DNA from: Paenibacillus sp. FSL H8-0548
GTDB taxonomy: Bacteria; Bacillota; Bacilli; Paenibacillales; Paenibacillaceae
Length of the DNA stretch: 64,000 bases
Reading direction: 5' to 3'
Assembly: GCF_038630985.1 (NCBI RefSeq)
Contig: NZ_CP152049.1
Span: 748,001 to 812,000, forward strand
Notes under the pieces: generated by a model
The model's input: the letters and a program-made list of their open reading frames with translations, nothing else
Told to the model about the DNA's origin: nothing
The model's database searches: none
Shown: piece by piece, positions 42,581 to 50,724 of the stretch
How positions within the stretch are numbered: position 1 is the stretch's first letter
Layout: the number at the start of each line of letters is the position of its first letter
Position numbers and translations under genes: made by a program

Positions 42581-44343
42581 GTACATTTTCATATATGTGG
42601 CGTTTAATTTGCTACCGTAAGGGCTGGTATATAGCCAATGCGCTCGTATGGACGATTATTTATTTGATGCCTATTTTTCCAGGGCTTATTACGAAGGCTT
42701 TCTTTGATTCCTTAACGATTGACTCGGCTGCCAGATTTGGCACTTGGGGACTGATAGCACTGCTGCTTGGCGCTGCTCTTGCTAGGAGCGCTGTGATCCT
42801 AATCGGATTTATTACCGATGTTAACTATCGCTTTAGAATGGGGATGCTGCTTCGCAGAAATTTACTAGATCATATATTAAAGGAGCCGGGAGCGCGGGCA
42901 ATTCCTTGCTCGCCAGGCGAGGCGATCAGTCATTTTCGCGATGATGTTGATCAATCCGAGGAGGCGGTAAGCTGGTCCGTCGATGTATTTGGGATGACCT
43001 GCTTCGCTGCCGTGTCTTGCTTCATCCTCATTCGAATTGATGCACAGATGACGCTGCTCGTATTTTTGCCGCTAGTTATCGTTGTTATTGTCGCACAGCT
43101 GGCTACAACGAGACTGCAAAAGTACCGCTCGGAAAGCCGTGAATCAACAGCGAAGGTTACCGGCGCGATTAGTGAAATGTTTGGAAGCGTACAAGCGATT
43201 CAAGTAGCAGGCGCGGAGAAAAGAGTAATTTCCAGATTCAGAAAGCTGAATGATAATCGCCGTAAAACGATGCTGAAGGACAAATTGATGACCGAGGTGC
43301 TGGATTCTATCTTTTCCAATTCGGTGAATCTGGGTACGGGACTCATATTATTGCTAGCTGGCCAAAAAATGCGCGGAGGAGAATTTACGGTAGGTGATTT
43401 CTCGTTGTTTGTTTATTACCTCACCTTTGTAACGCAGTTTATTGCGAACTTCGGCAAGTTTCTTACTTACTTCAAGCAAATGACGGTTGCACTGCTGCGT
43501 TTGACAGGCATTTTGCAGGGCGCTCCTGCTCAGGTGCTGACAGCCTCTAATTCCTTGCATCTGCGGGATGACGCAGCTAAGGCAGTGGCAGCAACGACCG
43601 ATATAAAAGCAAGTGAACGGCTCGAACAGCTTGAAGCAACCGGACTGACCTATACGTATCCTGAAACCGGTAGAGGAATTAATGCGGTCAATTTAAAGCT
43701 GAAGCGCGGTTCGTTTACCGTAATTACGGGACCGATTGGTTCTGGCAAAACGACGCTGGTACGTGCGCTTCTAGGACTGCTGCCGCAGCAGGAAGGGACG
43801 GTTCGTTGGAATGGGCAAGTAGTGGAGGATGCAGGCGTGTTCTTTGTTCCACCACGGAGTGCCTATACTGCTCAGGTACCAAGACTCTACAGCGACACCC
43901 TTCGTGAAAATATTTTGCTTGGACATCCAGACAAGGAAGGGCAGCTGAAAAGGGCGCTCCATACGGCCGTGCTGGAGGATGATTTGGGTCATCTGCAGCA
44001 TGGACTTGATACGGTCATCGGACCGCGCGGGGTGAAGCTCTCTGGCGGACAAGCGCAGCGCACCGCCGCAGCACGTATGCTCGTAAGGGACAGCGAGCTG
44101 TACGTATTCGATGACCTCTCCAGCGCACTGGATGTGGATACCGAGCAGAAGCTTTGGGCGCGTCTATTCCACGAACGGGGAGAAGCAACATGTCTGGTCG
44201 TATCGCACCGAAAAACAGCATTGTCGCAGGCAGATCATATTATTGTGATGAAGGATGGCGAGGTCGAGGCGGAAGGGACAGCCGATAGCCTGCTTGCAAC
44301 AAATGAATCGTTCCGCAGACTTTGGCATGGCGATGAGAGCTAG
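42577..44343 (+). CDS. ABC exporter half-transporter 2 (degenerate catalytic site)
   Basis: A 588-residue partner of the preceding half exporter. Six membrane segments (about 15-300) and a nucleotide domain with Walker A ITGPIGSGKTT and canonical signature LSGGQAQRTAAARM. The Walker B is LYVFDDLSSALDV: the catalytic Glu is Asp, so its own site is probably weak, while the partner keeps Glu but has a divergent signature. This asymmetry, one canonical and one degenerate site, is typical of heterodimeric exporters. Translationally coupled through an ATGA overlap. A terminator follows at 44364. Confidence 0.92.
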   Translation: MSTFSYMWRLICYRKGWYIANALVWTIIYLMPIFPGLITKAFFDSLTIDSAARFGTWGLIALLLGAALARSAVILIGFITDVNYRFRMGMLLRRNLLDHILKEPGARAIPCSPGEAISHFRDDVDQSEEAVSWSVDVFGMTCFAAVSCFILIRIDAQMTLLVFLPLVIVVIVAQLATTRLQKYRSESRESTAKVTGAISEMFGSVQAIQVAGAEKRVISRFRKLNDNRRKTMLKDKLMTEVLDSIFSNSVNLGTGLILLLAGQKMRGGEFTVGDFSLFVYYLTFVTQFIANFGKFLTYFKQMTVALLRLTGILQGAPAQVLTASNSLHLRDDAAKAVAATTDIKASERLEQLEATGLTYTYPETGRGINAVNLKLKRGSFTVITGPIGSGKTTLVRALLGLLPQQEGTVRWNGQVVEDAGVFFVPPRSAYTAQVPRLYSDTLRENILLGHPDKEGQLKRALHTAVLEDDLGHLQHGLDTVIGPRGVKLSGGQAQRTAAARMLVRDSELYVFDDLSSALDVDTEQKLWARLFHERGEATCLVVSHRKTALSQADHIIVMKDGEVEAEGTADSLLATNESFRRLWHGDES

Positions 44344-44363
44344 CTGCTGTACTTTTGCGAATC

Positions 44364-44401
44364 AAAAGCTGATTACCCCTTAACCGGTGATCAGCTTTTT
44401 G
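44364..44401 (+). terminator. Terminator after the ABC exporter genes
   Basis: AAAAGCTGATTACC pairs with GGTGATCAGCTTTT (with one mismatch) around CCTTAACC, followed by TTTTTG. Confidence 0.88.
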
Positions 44402-44578
44402 CTTACGTGCGATTGAGCTTCATCGGCACAGCACAGGCATCTTGTCGTCTAAATACCCCTGTTGCATTAGACTACTTATTGCTCGGAACATGACCTGGAA
44501 AAGCTAAATATCGGACGTAAGATTGTGATGAGAAAGGGTATCTTTACAAAGGGGGAGAGAATAAAGCAACAATCTATT

Positions 44579-44597
44579 AATAATGATAATTGTTATC
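44579..44597. promoter_or_regulatory. Fur box 1
   Basis: The 19 bases match the Fur consensus GATAATGATAATCATTATC at 16 positions. They lie in a strongly AT-rich stretch (about 44580-44800) upstream of the NEAT haem-capture genes. Confidence 0.75.
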
Positions 44598-44772
44598 AAT
44601 TGAATATTAAATAATTTAAATAAAATTATTTCCTGTCACTATACAAGGAATATAACTATCATTTATCGTAAAATAATAGGAATTTAGTTTATGATTAATT
44701 ATTTATAAATTTATAAATAAACTCGAACTACACTTATATGTATTTAAAAATTGAATAGTTAACTAATAATTA

Positions 44773-44800
44773 TTGACATAATTTATAGTATAGATATAGA
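44773..44800 (+). promoter_or_regulatory. Promoter of the structured leader/small RNA
   Basis: TTGACA at 44773-44778 and TATAGA at 44795-44800 with a 16-base spacer, between the two Fur boxes. Transcription would start near 44807. Confidence 0.6.
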
Positions 44801-44806
44801 ATCAAG

Positions 44807-44903
44807 CTATCGACGGACGATGTACACGTTCTCGGTGTGTTGAAGTAAAGCGGTAGGCAGCTTGCAGTAGTGATCAAGCACTTCAGGAACAGCCTTTTTT
44901 TTT
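44807..44903 (+). ncRNA. Candidate structured leader or small RNA ending in T9
   Basis: The stretch folds into a long stem: GGTGTGTTGAAGT (44834-44846) pairs with ACTTCAGGAACAGCC (44880-44894), allowing small bulges, and encloses GCTTG (44860-44864) with CAAGC (44875-44879) and a 13-base one-sided loop. Nine T residues follow (44895-44903). It has its own promoter and ends just before Fur box 2. It is either an attenuating leader of the NEAT genes or an independent RNA of about 97 nt. I do not recognise a known riboswitch class. Confidence 0.55.
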
Positions 44904-44913
44904 CATACAAGAT

Positions 44914-44932
44914 GATAATGATAATCATTGTC
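44914..44932. promoter_or_regulatory. Fur box 2
   Basis: Matches GATAATGATAATCATTATC at 18 of 19 positions; it lies 11 bases after the T9 run and about 150 bases before the small NEAT gene, where it could block a promoter for that gene. Confidence 0.85.
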
Positions 44933-45080
44933 TGCATACTTACTTGTTTCTGTGGGCTGTATTAGCATTCAGGAGGGGAGGATTAGAGTCAGGTTAATCG
45001 TTGAGACTGAGGCAGTCATTGTAGTTCGTACTTTGCATTCATCAGCAGTACAAACCAAAACTAAGGGAGTGTATTTGATA

Positions 45081-45476
45081 ATGACAAATTCAATGAAAAA
45101 ATTGTTTCCAATGATGGTATTGACTTTAATTTTGGCACTTGTTATGGCTATTCCCGCATTTGCTGCAACGGAGCACAGCTATTCGTTCTGGAAAGTCAGC
45201 CCATCTGAAGAGTCACATGCATCGGAATACATTTTGGGGGATGCAGTGGTTGACGGAACTCAAATTACGATTACTCTAGAAGGCGATTACTATGATTACC
45301 TAAAAGTAGGTCCTTCAGATGTATATGCGGTTCAAGGCGATGATGGCAACGGAAACACTACCTTCACCTTTACAGGCAGTACAGCTAGTGATATTCCGGT
45401 GAAACTGTTTATTGAAATTACTTACCCAGGCGGAAGCCACAGTGCAGAATATCCGCTTATTCTCAAATGGTCATAA
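45081..45476 (+). CDS. Small secreted NEAT-domain protein with His at the axial ligand position
   Basis: A 131-residue exported protein: signal peptide (about 1-28, ending IPAFA) and one NEAT (near-iron transporter) domain. The lip-helix motif SHASEY corresponds to SIANDY-type segments of IsdC-like domains. In the last strands the expected YxxxY haem-iron motif reads HSAEY, so His replaces the axial Tyr while the second Tyr is kept. It lacks SLH, sortase or lipid anchors, so it may act as a soluble haem carrier passing haem to the large NEAT/SLH protein encoded next. The ATG at 45081 follows AAGGGAG. Two Fur boxes lie upstream, predicting induction by iron shortage. Confidence 0.75.
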   Translation: MTNSMKKLFPMMVLTLILALVMAIPAFAATEHSYSFWKVSPSEESHASEYILGDAVVDGTQITITLEGDYYDYLKVGPSDVYAVQGDDGNGNTTFTFTGSTASDIPVKLFIEITYPGGSHSAEYPLILKWS

Positions 45477-45520
45477 GTATTAAAACTATGAAGTTATAGT
45501 TACAAATCATGTGAAGGAAA

Positions 45521-45557
45521 GAAAAGCGGTGTGAATGACACGACCGCTTTTCTTTTC
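45521..45557 (+). terminator. Attenuator hairpin between the two NEAT genes
   Basis: GAAAAGCGGT (45521-45530) pairs with ACCGCTTTTC (45543-45552), with an inner GTG/CAC, then TTTTC. The ribosome site of the large NEAT gene (AAGAGGAG, 45564-45571) lies just after it, so partial readthrough would lower that gene relative to the small one. Confidence 0.75.
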
Positions 45558-45581
45558 GGCGCGAAGAGGAGTGTATTTTTC

Positions 45582-48500
45582 TTGATTAGAAATTTTAAAA
45601 AATCATTTGCTTTATTGCTTGTTGTGGCTTTATTGCTATCATCCTATCCGTTAAGCATCGTGTCAGCGTCTGGCCAAACAACAGCGGCACCTGCTCTGGC
45701 AGATGGCGAGTATTTGATTGGTTACAGATATTTGGAAAATAATTTGCCGAACACATCCGCTGCAAATGGCTACCTGCAAACTGGAAGTTCAGGGAAGCTA
45801 ATTGTAGCAGGAGGGAAAACAACATTTGAGCAAGAGGTAACGCAGAAAAATTATAACCGTTTCCAATATCTTGGGTATCGTAAGGCTGGCGGCAATAAAG
45901 CAGTAATTACGAAGGAATCTGTAAGCAAAGACGGGTATGAGCCGGTATCGGCAAGCCCAGCCAATAATGGTACCGATCATGTCATAATAACGATTGAAAT
46001 TGAGGACATAAGGACGAATCAGGACGTACTTATGCATGTCTATATTAAAGATGACCCGGATTTTGATGCAGGATTTGTATATGATAATTGGTATAACGTA
46101 CAGTTGGAATTGGATAAGAGCACTTTGCCGCTGCTGCCAGTCGAGGAAGATGACAATGGCGGTGAGACAGAGCAGCCGATTACACTTGAAACATTAGATG
46201 AGTTGATTACGGTATCTCGTTCCGTCTATCAAAGCGCTAATGAAGGAACCGAAATCGGAGATTATCCGACAGGCGCTAAACAGGAGTTTTACAATAGCAT
46301 TGTTCTTGCAGAGGCTTTAAGAGCAGGCTCAAGCTCGGCACCCGCTCTTATCAAGGCGGTATATGAGAATCTAGCAGAGGCGTTGAACAAGTTTAGAGCA
46401 TTAATTATTTCTGCGGATAAAGCTGCGCTTAGAGCGCTTATTGCTGAAACGGAAGCATTTGTTGCCCAAATGAATGAGCTCGGTGCGGCAGAAGGGAAAT
46501 TAGGTCATACCTTCGCGCCTATCACGCCGGGAGAATATGCTTTAAACTCTAAGCCTAATCTGGAGGCGTTCCTAAATAAAGCTCGTATCGTAGCTTTGGA
46601 TGAAAAATCTGTACAGCTGGCGGTTGATAATGCTTGGGCTGATCTGAATTCAAACTATATATCTTATGCGAACGCAGTATATATTGCTTGGGAATCTGCT
46701 CCAATCTATGTGCTGGACTCATTGGACCCGACTACGACACAATCTAACTATGCTAGCGAAATTGGAACAACAGTTACCTATATTACGAACAATTCGCTTC
46801 CTAGAGTAAGTGCAAATATCACTCTACTAAAGGGTGAACTGGAAATTAGTGAGGTGGTTCAATCTACAGCGCTTAGAACTGGACTAATGACGACAACCGG
46901 CCTAGACTTTGCAGTAGACAGCAATAAAGCGCTGCCGGTAACCAAGATTTCGGATGAATCACATAAAGTGTATCAAGTCATTATACGACATCTTTCTGCT
47001 AATTTGCCTGGAAATACGACGTGGATAGGCCTGTCTTATATTAGCTATAAAGTTGGAGATCAAACAAGACAAGTATATATTAGCTACAATTCAGAGCTGC
47101 TTGAGGCATTAAAGCTGTCTGCAGGCACGGCTGAGAAGCTGCTTAATGAAGCGAATCCAATTGATGGTTCGGAGCAAGCCTACAGCACAGCGGAACAAAG
47201 CTTGCAGGAAAAAATTGATTCTGCGCTGCAAGCAGCAAGCAACCTTGCAGCGACTAGACCGCAAATTGCTGCTGCACAGAAAGCGCTAGATACAGCGGTA
47301 AAAGAATTCAAGCTCCATGCAGCGTATCCAATTTATTTTACAGCTGTGCATGCGGACAAAGAAGAGTTTTCAATAATGGATAACTATTTCGTGAAACCCG
47401 CTGTAATTAGTGCGGCAGGTGAAGGGAATTATGCTTCCTTTACGGTAACTGACAGCTCCATTATTAAATCCCTTCAAATCTACACAAACGGACAATTCGT
47501 GGAATCGGAAATCGTTAGTGAAGATAGCAATGCCGATACGAGAGTTGTGAAATTCAAGGTAGATGATTTGGCGGCATTGGTAGAAGCGAAGGTGCATATT
47601 GTGACAGCCTATGGAGGCCAGACTTATGACCGAATAGACACCATTCGCTTGAACTTTAATAATGTTAATAACAAGGCGCTGTCTGATGAAATCGCTCTAG
47701 CAGGAGCGGTGTTGACGGCTGCTCAAACCGGTACAAAGCAAGGCGAATACTCGGCGGAGACGAAGGCGGCCTTCCAATCAGCTATCACGGCCGCAGCGAA
47801 AGCAGCGGCAAGTGTCACAGGTACACAGGCTGAGACGGATGCTGCATTGCTTGCACTGGTGCAGGCTGTCGAAGTGTTCAAAGATAATGCAGTCAAAGGA
47901 ATTGCAGACGGTGAATATGCAATAGGCTTCCGTATTTTGAAATATGGTACCAATGATAATTCCGTGATGCAGGAGTATGTTGATCCGACAGCGATTTTGA
48001 AGGTTGCTGGAGAAGAGAAAACGGTGCATATGACGCTCAACCAGCATAAAGGAATTACGGCCTTGAAATTTAATGGTCAAGATGTGAAGGTTGAAAGTAT
48101 TGATGCAGCTGCCAATAAGCGCGTAGTTTCATTCCCGATATCACTGTTAACCGCCATTCAGGATGGCTGGGTTAAGGTAGATATGACGGATATTAATTAT
48201 CACCATGAATATGATATTCAATTAAAGCTCGATGTCAGCTCGCTGATTAGTGTTCCCGTCGATGTATCGGCGCTGAGTGCGCTAGTGAAATCCGCCCAGC
48301 AGGCTCATGATGGAGCGGTTGAGGGCGAAAAGGACGGAAACTATAAGTCCGGAGCTAAGGCATTGCTGGCAGCAGCTATTGCAGAGGCGAGTGCTTCAGA
48401 GGATGCTTCTCTGTCCCAAGCACAAATCGATGCCGCAGCGGCAAAGCTAAATGTGGCATTGACTGCGTTCCATGCAGCCAAGGTGTCTTCAAGTGTAATT

Positions 48501-49484
48501 ACGAATCCTGATCAAGGGTTAGCCAATGGAGAATACAGCATAGGCGTTCGAATCTTGAAAATCGGGACGGAGCAAACGTCCGTGATGCAGGATTATATTT
48601 ACTCTCCTGCGAAGCTTATTGTCTCTGGAAGCAGCAAAACCATTCATCTGACGTTAAAGCAGGATAAAGAAATAACGGCCTTAAAGTTTAATGGCGCTAA
48701 TGTGTCGGTTGTGAGCAGAAATGCAGAGCAAAACACGCGGGTCGTTTCGTTCCCCGTCGCGGATCTCTCAAAGGTTACCGAGGGCTGGGTGAAAATCGAT
48801 TGGCCGGCCATGGACTATTTCCATGAGTACAGTATTCAATTCAAGTTCGATGAAGCAAGCATAAGACCGTATAGCTCATCAGATGATCCAGCGCTCCTTC
48901 CAGAGCTTGAAGAGGAAGAAGAAAAGGAAGAGCTGAACGAGCCAGTGGTGACGAGCTTTAAGGATGTTCAAGGTCACTGGGCACAATCCACGATTGAGAA
49001 GGCGATTGCTTTAGGGATTGCTAAGGGCTATGAGGATGGCAGCTTCCGTCCTAATGCGGTTATTAATCGCGCTGAATTCGCAGTGTTGATTGGTCGTACA
49101 TTGAAGCTGCAGAGCAGCACAGCAACGATAAAATTCAACGATAATACGGATATACCGAATTGGGCTCAGGAGTATGTCACCAGAGCGGTAGCAGCAGGCT
49201 TAGTTGGCGGCTATGAAGACCAAACGTTCCGGGCGAGCAATGAAATTACGCGTGCGGAGCTTGCGGTAATTATTGCACGGGCAGCGAAGCTGGAAACGAA
49301 GGAGGATGCGGTACTATCCTTTGATGATGCGGATCAGTTCCCGTCATGGGCGAGGAAGGAAGCGGCAGCAGCAATAGAAGCTGGCCTCATTCAAGGCAAA
49401 GGAAAAAACAAGTTTGATCCAAATGCGAGTGCAACTCGCGCAGAAGCATTAACTCTAATTTTGCGACTGCTAGAGAGCAAGTAA
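45582..49484 (+). CDS. Giant NEAT/FIVAR/SLH surface haem-capture protein
   Basis: A 1300-residue S-layer-attached protein. Signal peptide (1-31); NEAT 1 (about 39-178) with lip motif SAANGY and haem motif YDNWY (Tyr167/Tyr171); FIVAR-like helical spacer; two degenerate beta-domains (about 370-500 and 590-695), the second NEAT-like with YGGQTYD lacking YxxxY spacing; NEAT 4 (about 774-883, SVMQEY, YHHEY at 873-877); FIVAR spacer; NEAT 5 (about 979-1095, SVMQDY, YFHEY at 1079-1083); acidic linker; three SLH domains (about 1126-1300) for pyruvylated wall polymer. TTG start with AAGAGGAG 10 bases upstream. Architecture recalls Bacillus anthracis BslK. It should capture haem under iron limitation. 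Confidence 0.88.
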   Translation: MIRNFKKSFALLLVVALLLSSYPLSIVSASGQTTAAPALADGEYLIGYRYLENNLPNTSAANGYLQTGSSGKLIVAGGKTTFEQEVTQKNYNRFQYLGYRKAGGNKAVITKESVSKDGYEPVSASPANNGTDHVIITIEIEDIRTNQDVLMHVYIKDDPDFDAGFVYDNWYNVQLELDKSTLPLLPVEEDDNGGETEQPITLETLDELITVSRSVYQSANEGTEIGDYPTGAKQEFYNSIVLAEALRAGSSSAPALIKAVYENLAEALNKFRALIISADKAALRALIAETEAFVAQMNELGAAEGKLGHTFAPITPGEYALNSKPNLEAFLNKARIVALDEKSVQLAVDNAWADLNSNYISYANAVYIAWESAPIYVLDSLDPTTTQSNYASEIGTTVTYITNNSLPRVSANITLLKGELEISEVVQSTALRTGLMTTTGLDFAVDSNKALPVTKISDESHKVYQVIIRHLSANLPGNTTWIGLSYISYKVGDQTRQVYISYNSELLEALKLSAGTAEKLLNEANPIDGSEQAYSTAEQSLQEKIDSALQAASNLAATRPQIAAAQKALDTAVKEFKLHAAYPIYFTAVHADKEEFSIMDNYFVKPAVISAAGEGNYASFTVTDSSIIKSLQIYTNGQFVESEIVSEDSNADTRVVKFKVDDLAALVEAKVHIVTAYGGQTYDRIDTIRLNFNNVNNKALSDEIALAGAVLTAAQTGTKQGEYSAETKAAFQSAITAAAKAAASVTGTQAETDAALLALVQAVEVFKDNAVKGIADGEYAIGFRILKYGTNDNSVMQEYVDPTAILKVAGEEKTVHMTLNQHKGITALKFNGQDVKVESIDAAANKRVVSFPISLLTAIQDGWVKVDMTDINYHHEYDIQLKLDVSSLISVPVDVSALSALVKSAQQAHDGAVEGEKDGNYKSGAKALLAAAIAEASASEDASLSQAQIDAAAAKLNVALTAFHAAKVSSSVITNPDQGLANGEYSIGVRILKIGTEQTSVMQDYIYSPAKLIVSGSSKTIHLTLKQDKEITALKFNGANVSVVSRNAEQNTRVVSFPVADLSKVTEGWVKIDWPAMDYFHEYSIQFKFDEASIRPYSSSDDPALLPELEEEEEKEELNEPVVTSFKDVQGHWAQSTIEKAIALGIAKGYEDGSFRPNAVINRAEFAVLIGRTLKLQSSTATIKFNDNTDIPNWAQEYVTRAVAAGLVGGYEDQTFRASNEITRAELAVIIARAAKLETKEDAVLSFDDADQFPSWARKEAAAAIEAGLIQGKGKNKFDPNASATRAEALTLILRLLESK

Positions 49485-49506
49485 GCAGCAGTAGGTGTTT
49501 ATTAGC

Positions 49507-49540
49507 CGAGACCTTCCACTGAGGAAGGTCTCGTTTTTTT
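49507..49540 (+). terminator. Terminator after the NEAT/SLH gene
   Basis: CGAGACCTTCC pairs perfectly with GGAAGGTCTCG around ACTGA, followed by T7. Confidence 0.95.
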
Positions 49541-49590
49541 CAAATATAAGAAAATATATCATTTCACCATACTATATCTATATTTCTCCG
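49541..49590. repeat. Palindromic dispersed repeat, copy 2
   Basis: Related to 38279-38324: AAATATAAGAAAATATA, then TTCACCATACTATATC, then TATATTTCTCCGG. Like copy 1 it begins directly after a terminator T-run. Confidence 0.7.
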
Positions 49591-49745
49591 GATGAAAGCT
49601 CTGGCAGTCATGTTGGGGAAGCGGAGACGTGGCCATGAATGTTTATATTGTGAGCCGCATCGTAAAATAGGAGCATAGCTGTCTTTTCTATATGCTCATG
49701 GTAAGTTATGCTATACATAAAGAAGGATTTAGGAGAGGAGCAGAA

Positions 49746-50558
49746 ATGGGAGATTTTATACTGTGGTTAAAATATTTACTGCTAGGCATTGTACAGGGAG
49801 CAACCGAGCCGATTCCGGTATCCTCAAGCGGTCATCTCATTATTGCCCAGAAGCTGCTAGGCGTAGACCAGCGAGGCTTGGCTTTTGAGATCCTGACGAA
49901 CACCGCTTCGCTTTTTGCTATTGCCTTTATTTTTCGAGAAGATATCGTAAGGCTGATCGTCAATAGCGTGCGCTTTATTCAGACCAGAAAAAAGGAATAT
50001 CGTGCAGATTTTATGTTTGCGGTTTATGTGGTTGTAGGTACGATTCCAGCTGTCGTTATTGGGCTATTTTTCAAGGATCAAATCGAAGCCTACTTTTCTA
50101 ATGTGCGTACTGTAGCAGTATCCTTATTGGTTACTGGTGTTGCCCTTTGGTTTATTCGCAATTTGCGCGGTAAGAAGCGTGACGGTGATTTGTCCTTTAA
50201 GGATGCGCTGATCGTTGGGTTAGCACAAGCCGTAGCATTGATTCCCGGCATTAGCCGGTCGGGCTCCACGGTCATTACGTCCATTGCTGTAGGGATGAAG
50301 CAGGATACTGCGCTGCGATTCTCATTTATGCTGTATATCCCGATTAGCTTGGGGGGGCTGGTGCTAGGCATCTCTGATATTGCGGGTGATCCTAATCGCT
50401 CAGCATTAGCTATACCGTATTTGATCGCATTCTTAACGACATTAGTCGTTACCTATTTTGCTATGAAATGGTTCATGAACATTATGGCCAAAGGCAATCT
50501 CATCTATTTTGCTTATTACTGCTTTGCAGCTGGCATATTGCTTCTTATTTTTCTCTAG
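49746..50558 (+). CDS. uppP: Undecaprenyl-diphosphatase (BacA/UppP)
   Basis: A 270-residue membrane enzyme that dephosphorylates undecaprenyl diphosphate to recycle the lipid carrier for wall polymers; overexpression gives bacitracin resistance. Diagnostic motifs are GATEPIPVSSSGHL (catalytic Glu and Ser) and PGISRSGSTV (Arg). Seven to eight hydrophobic segments fit the family. Many members have GxTEFLPVSSSGHL; here IP replaces LP and EP replaces EF. The ATG at 49746 follows GGAGAGGAG; the longer in-frame start at 49692 is unlikely. Confidence 0.95.
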   Translation: MGDFILWLKYLLLGIVQGATEPIPVSSSGHLIIAQKLLGVDQRGLAFEILTNTASLFAIAFIFREDIVRLIVNSVRFIQTRKKEYRADFMFAVYVVVGTIPAVVIGLFFKDQIEAYFSNVRTVAVSLLVTGVALWFIRNLRGKKRDGDLSFKDALIVGLAQAVALIPGISRSGSTVITSIAVGMKQDTALRFSFMLYIPISLGGLVLGISDIAGDPNRSALAIPYLIAFLTTLVVTYFAMKWFMNIMAKGNLIYFAYYCFAAGILLLIFL

Positions 50559-50578
50559 CTCAAAAAATAGCATTTGCA

Positions 50579-50619
50579 AACGGGCCAGCGCATTCCAAGG
50601 GGGAATGCGCTGGCCCGTT
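50579..50619. terminator. 18-bp perfect hairpin between uppP and the SGNH gene
   Basis: The arms 50579-50596 and 50602-50619 are perfectly complementary around AAGGG. No T-run follows on the plus strand, so it may be an mRNA-stabilising hairpin or weak terminator of uppP. Confidence 0.7.
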
Positions 50620-50724
50620 CGCCTGTAAAGATAGCTCTCGATTGTTGATTAACGAAACGATCGTTGATTATTGCAATTACAGAGCATTCCATTTTAACCT
50701 ATAATAAACGTAAAAGGGGAGTTC

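Noticed and set aside
44928..45080. Longer N-terminus for the small NEAT protein
   Set aside because: The upstream in-frame extension would bury the signal peptide; the ATG at 45081 has a ribosome site and gives a normal export signal.
45531..45581. GTG at 45531 as start of the large NEAT gene
   Set aside because: It lies inside the attenuator hairpin and would place 17 hydrophilic residues before the signal peptide; the TTG at 45582 has a well-spaced AAGAGGAG.
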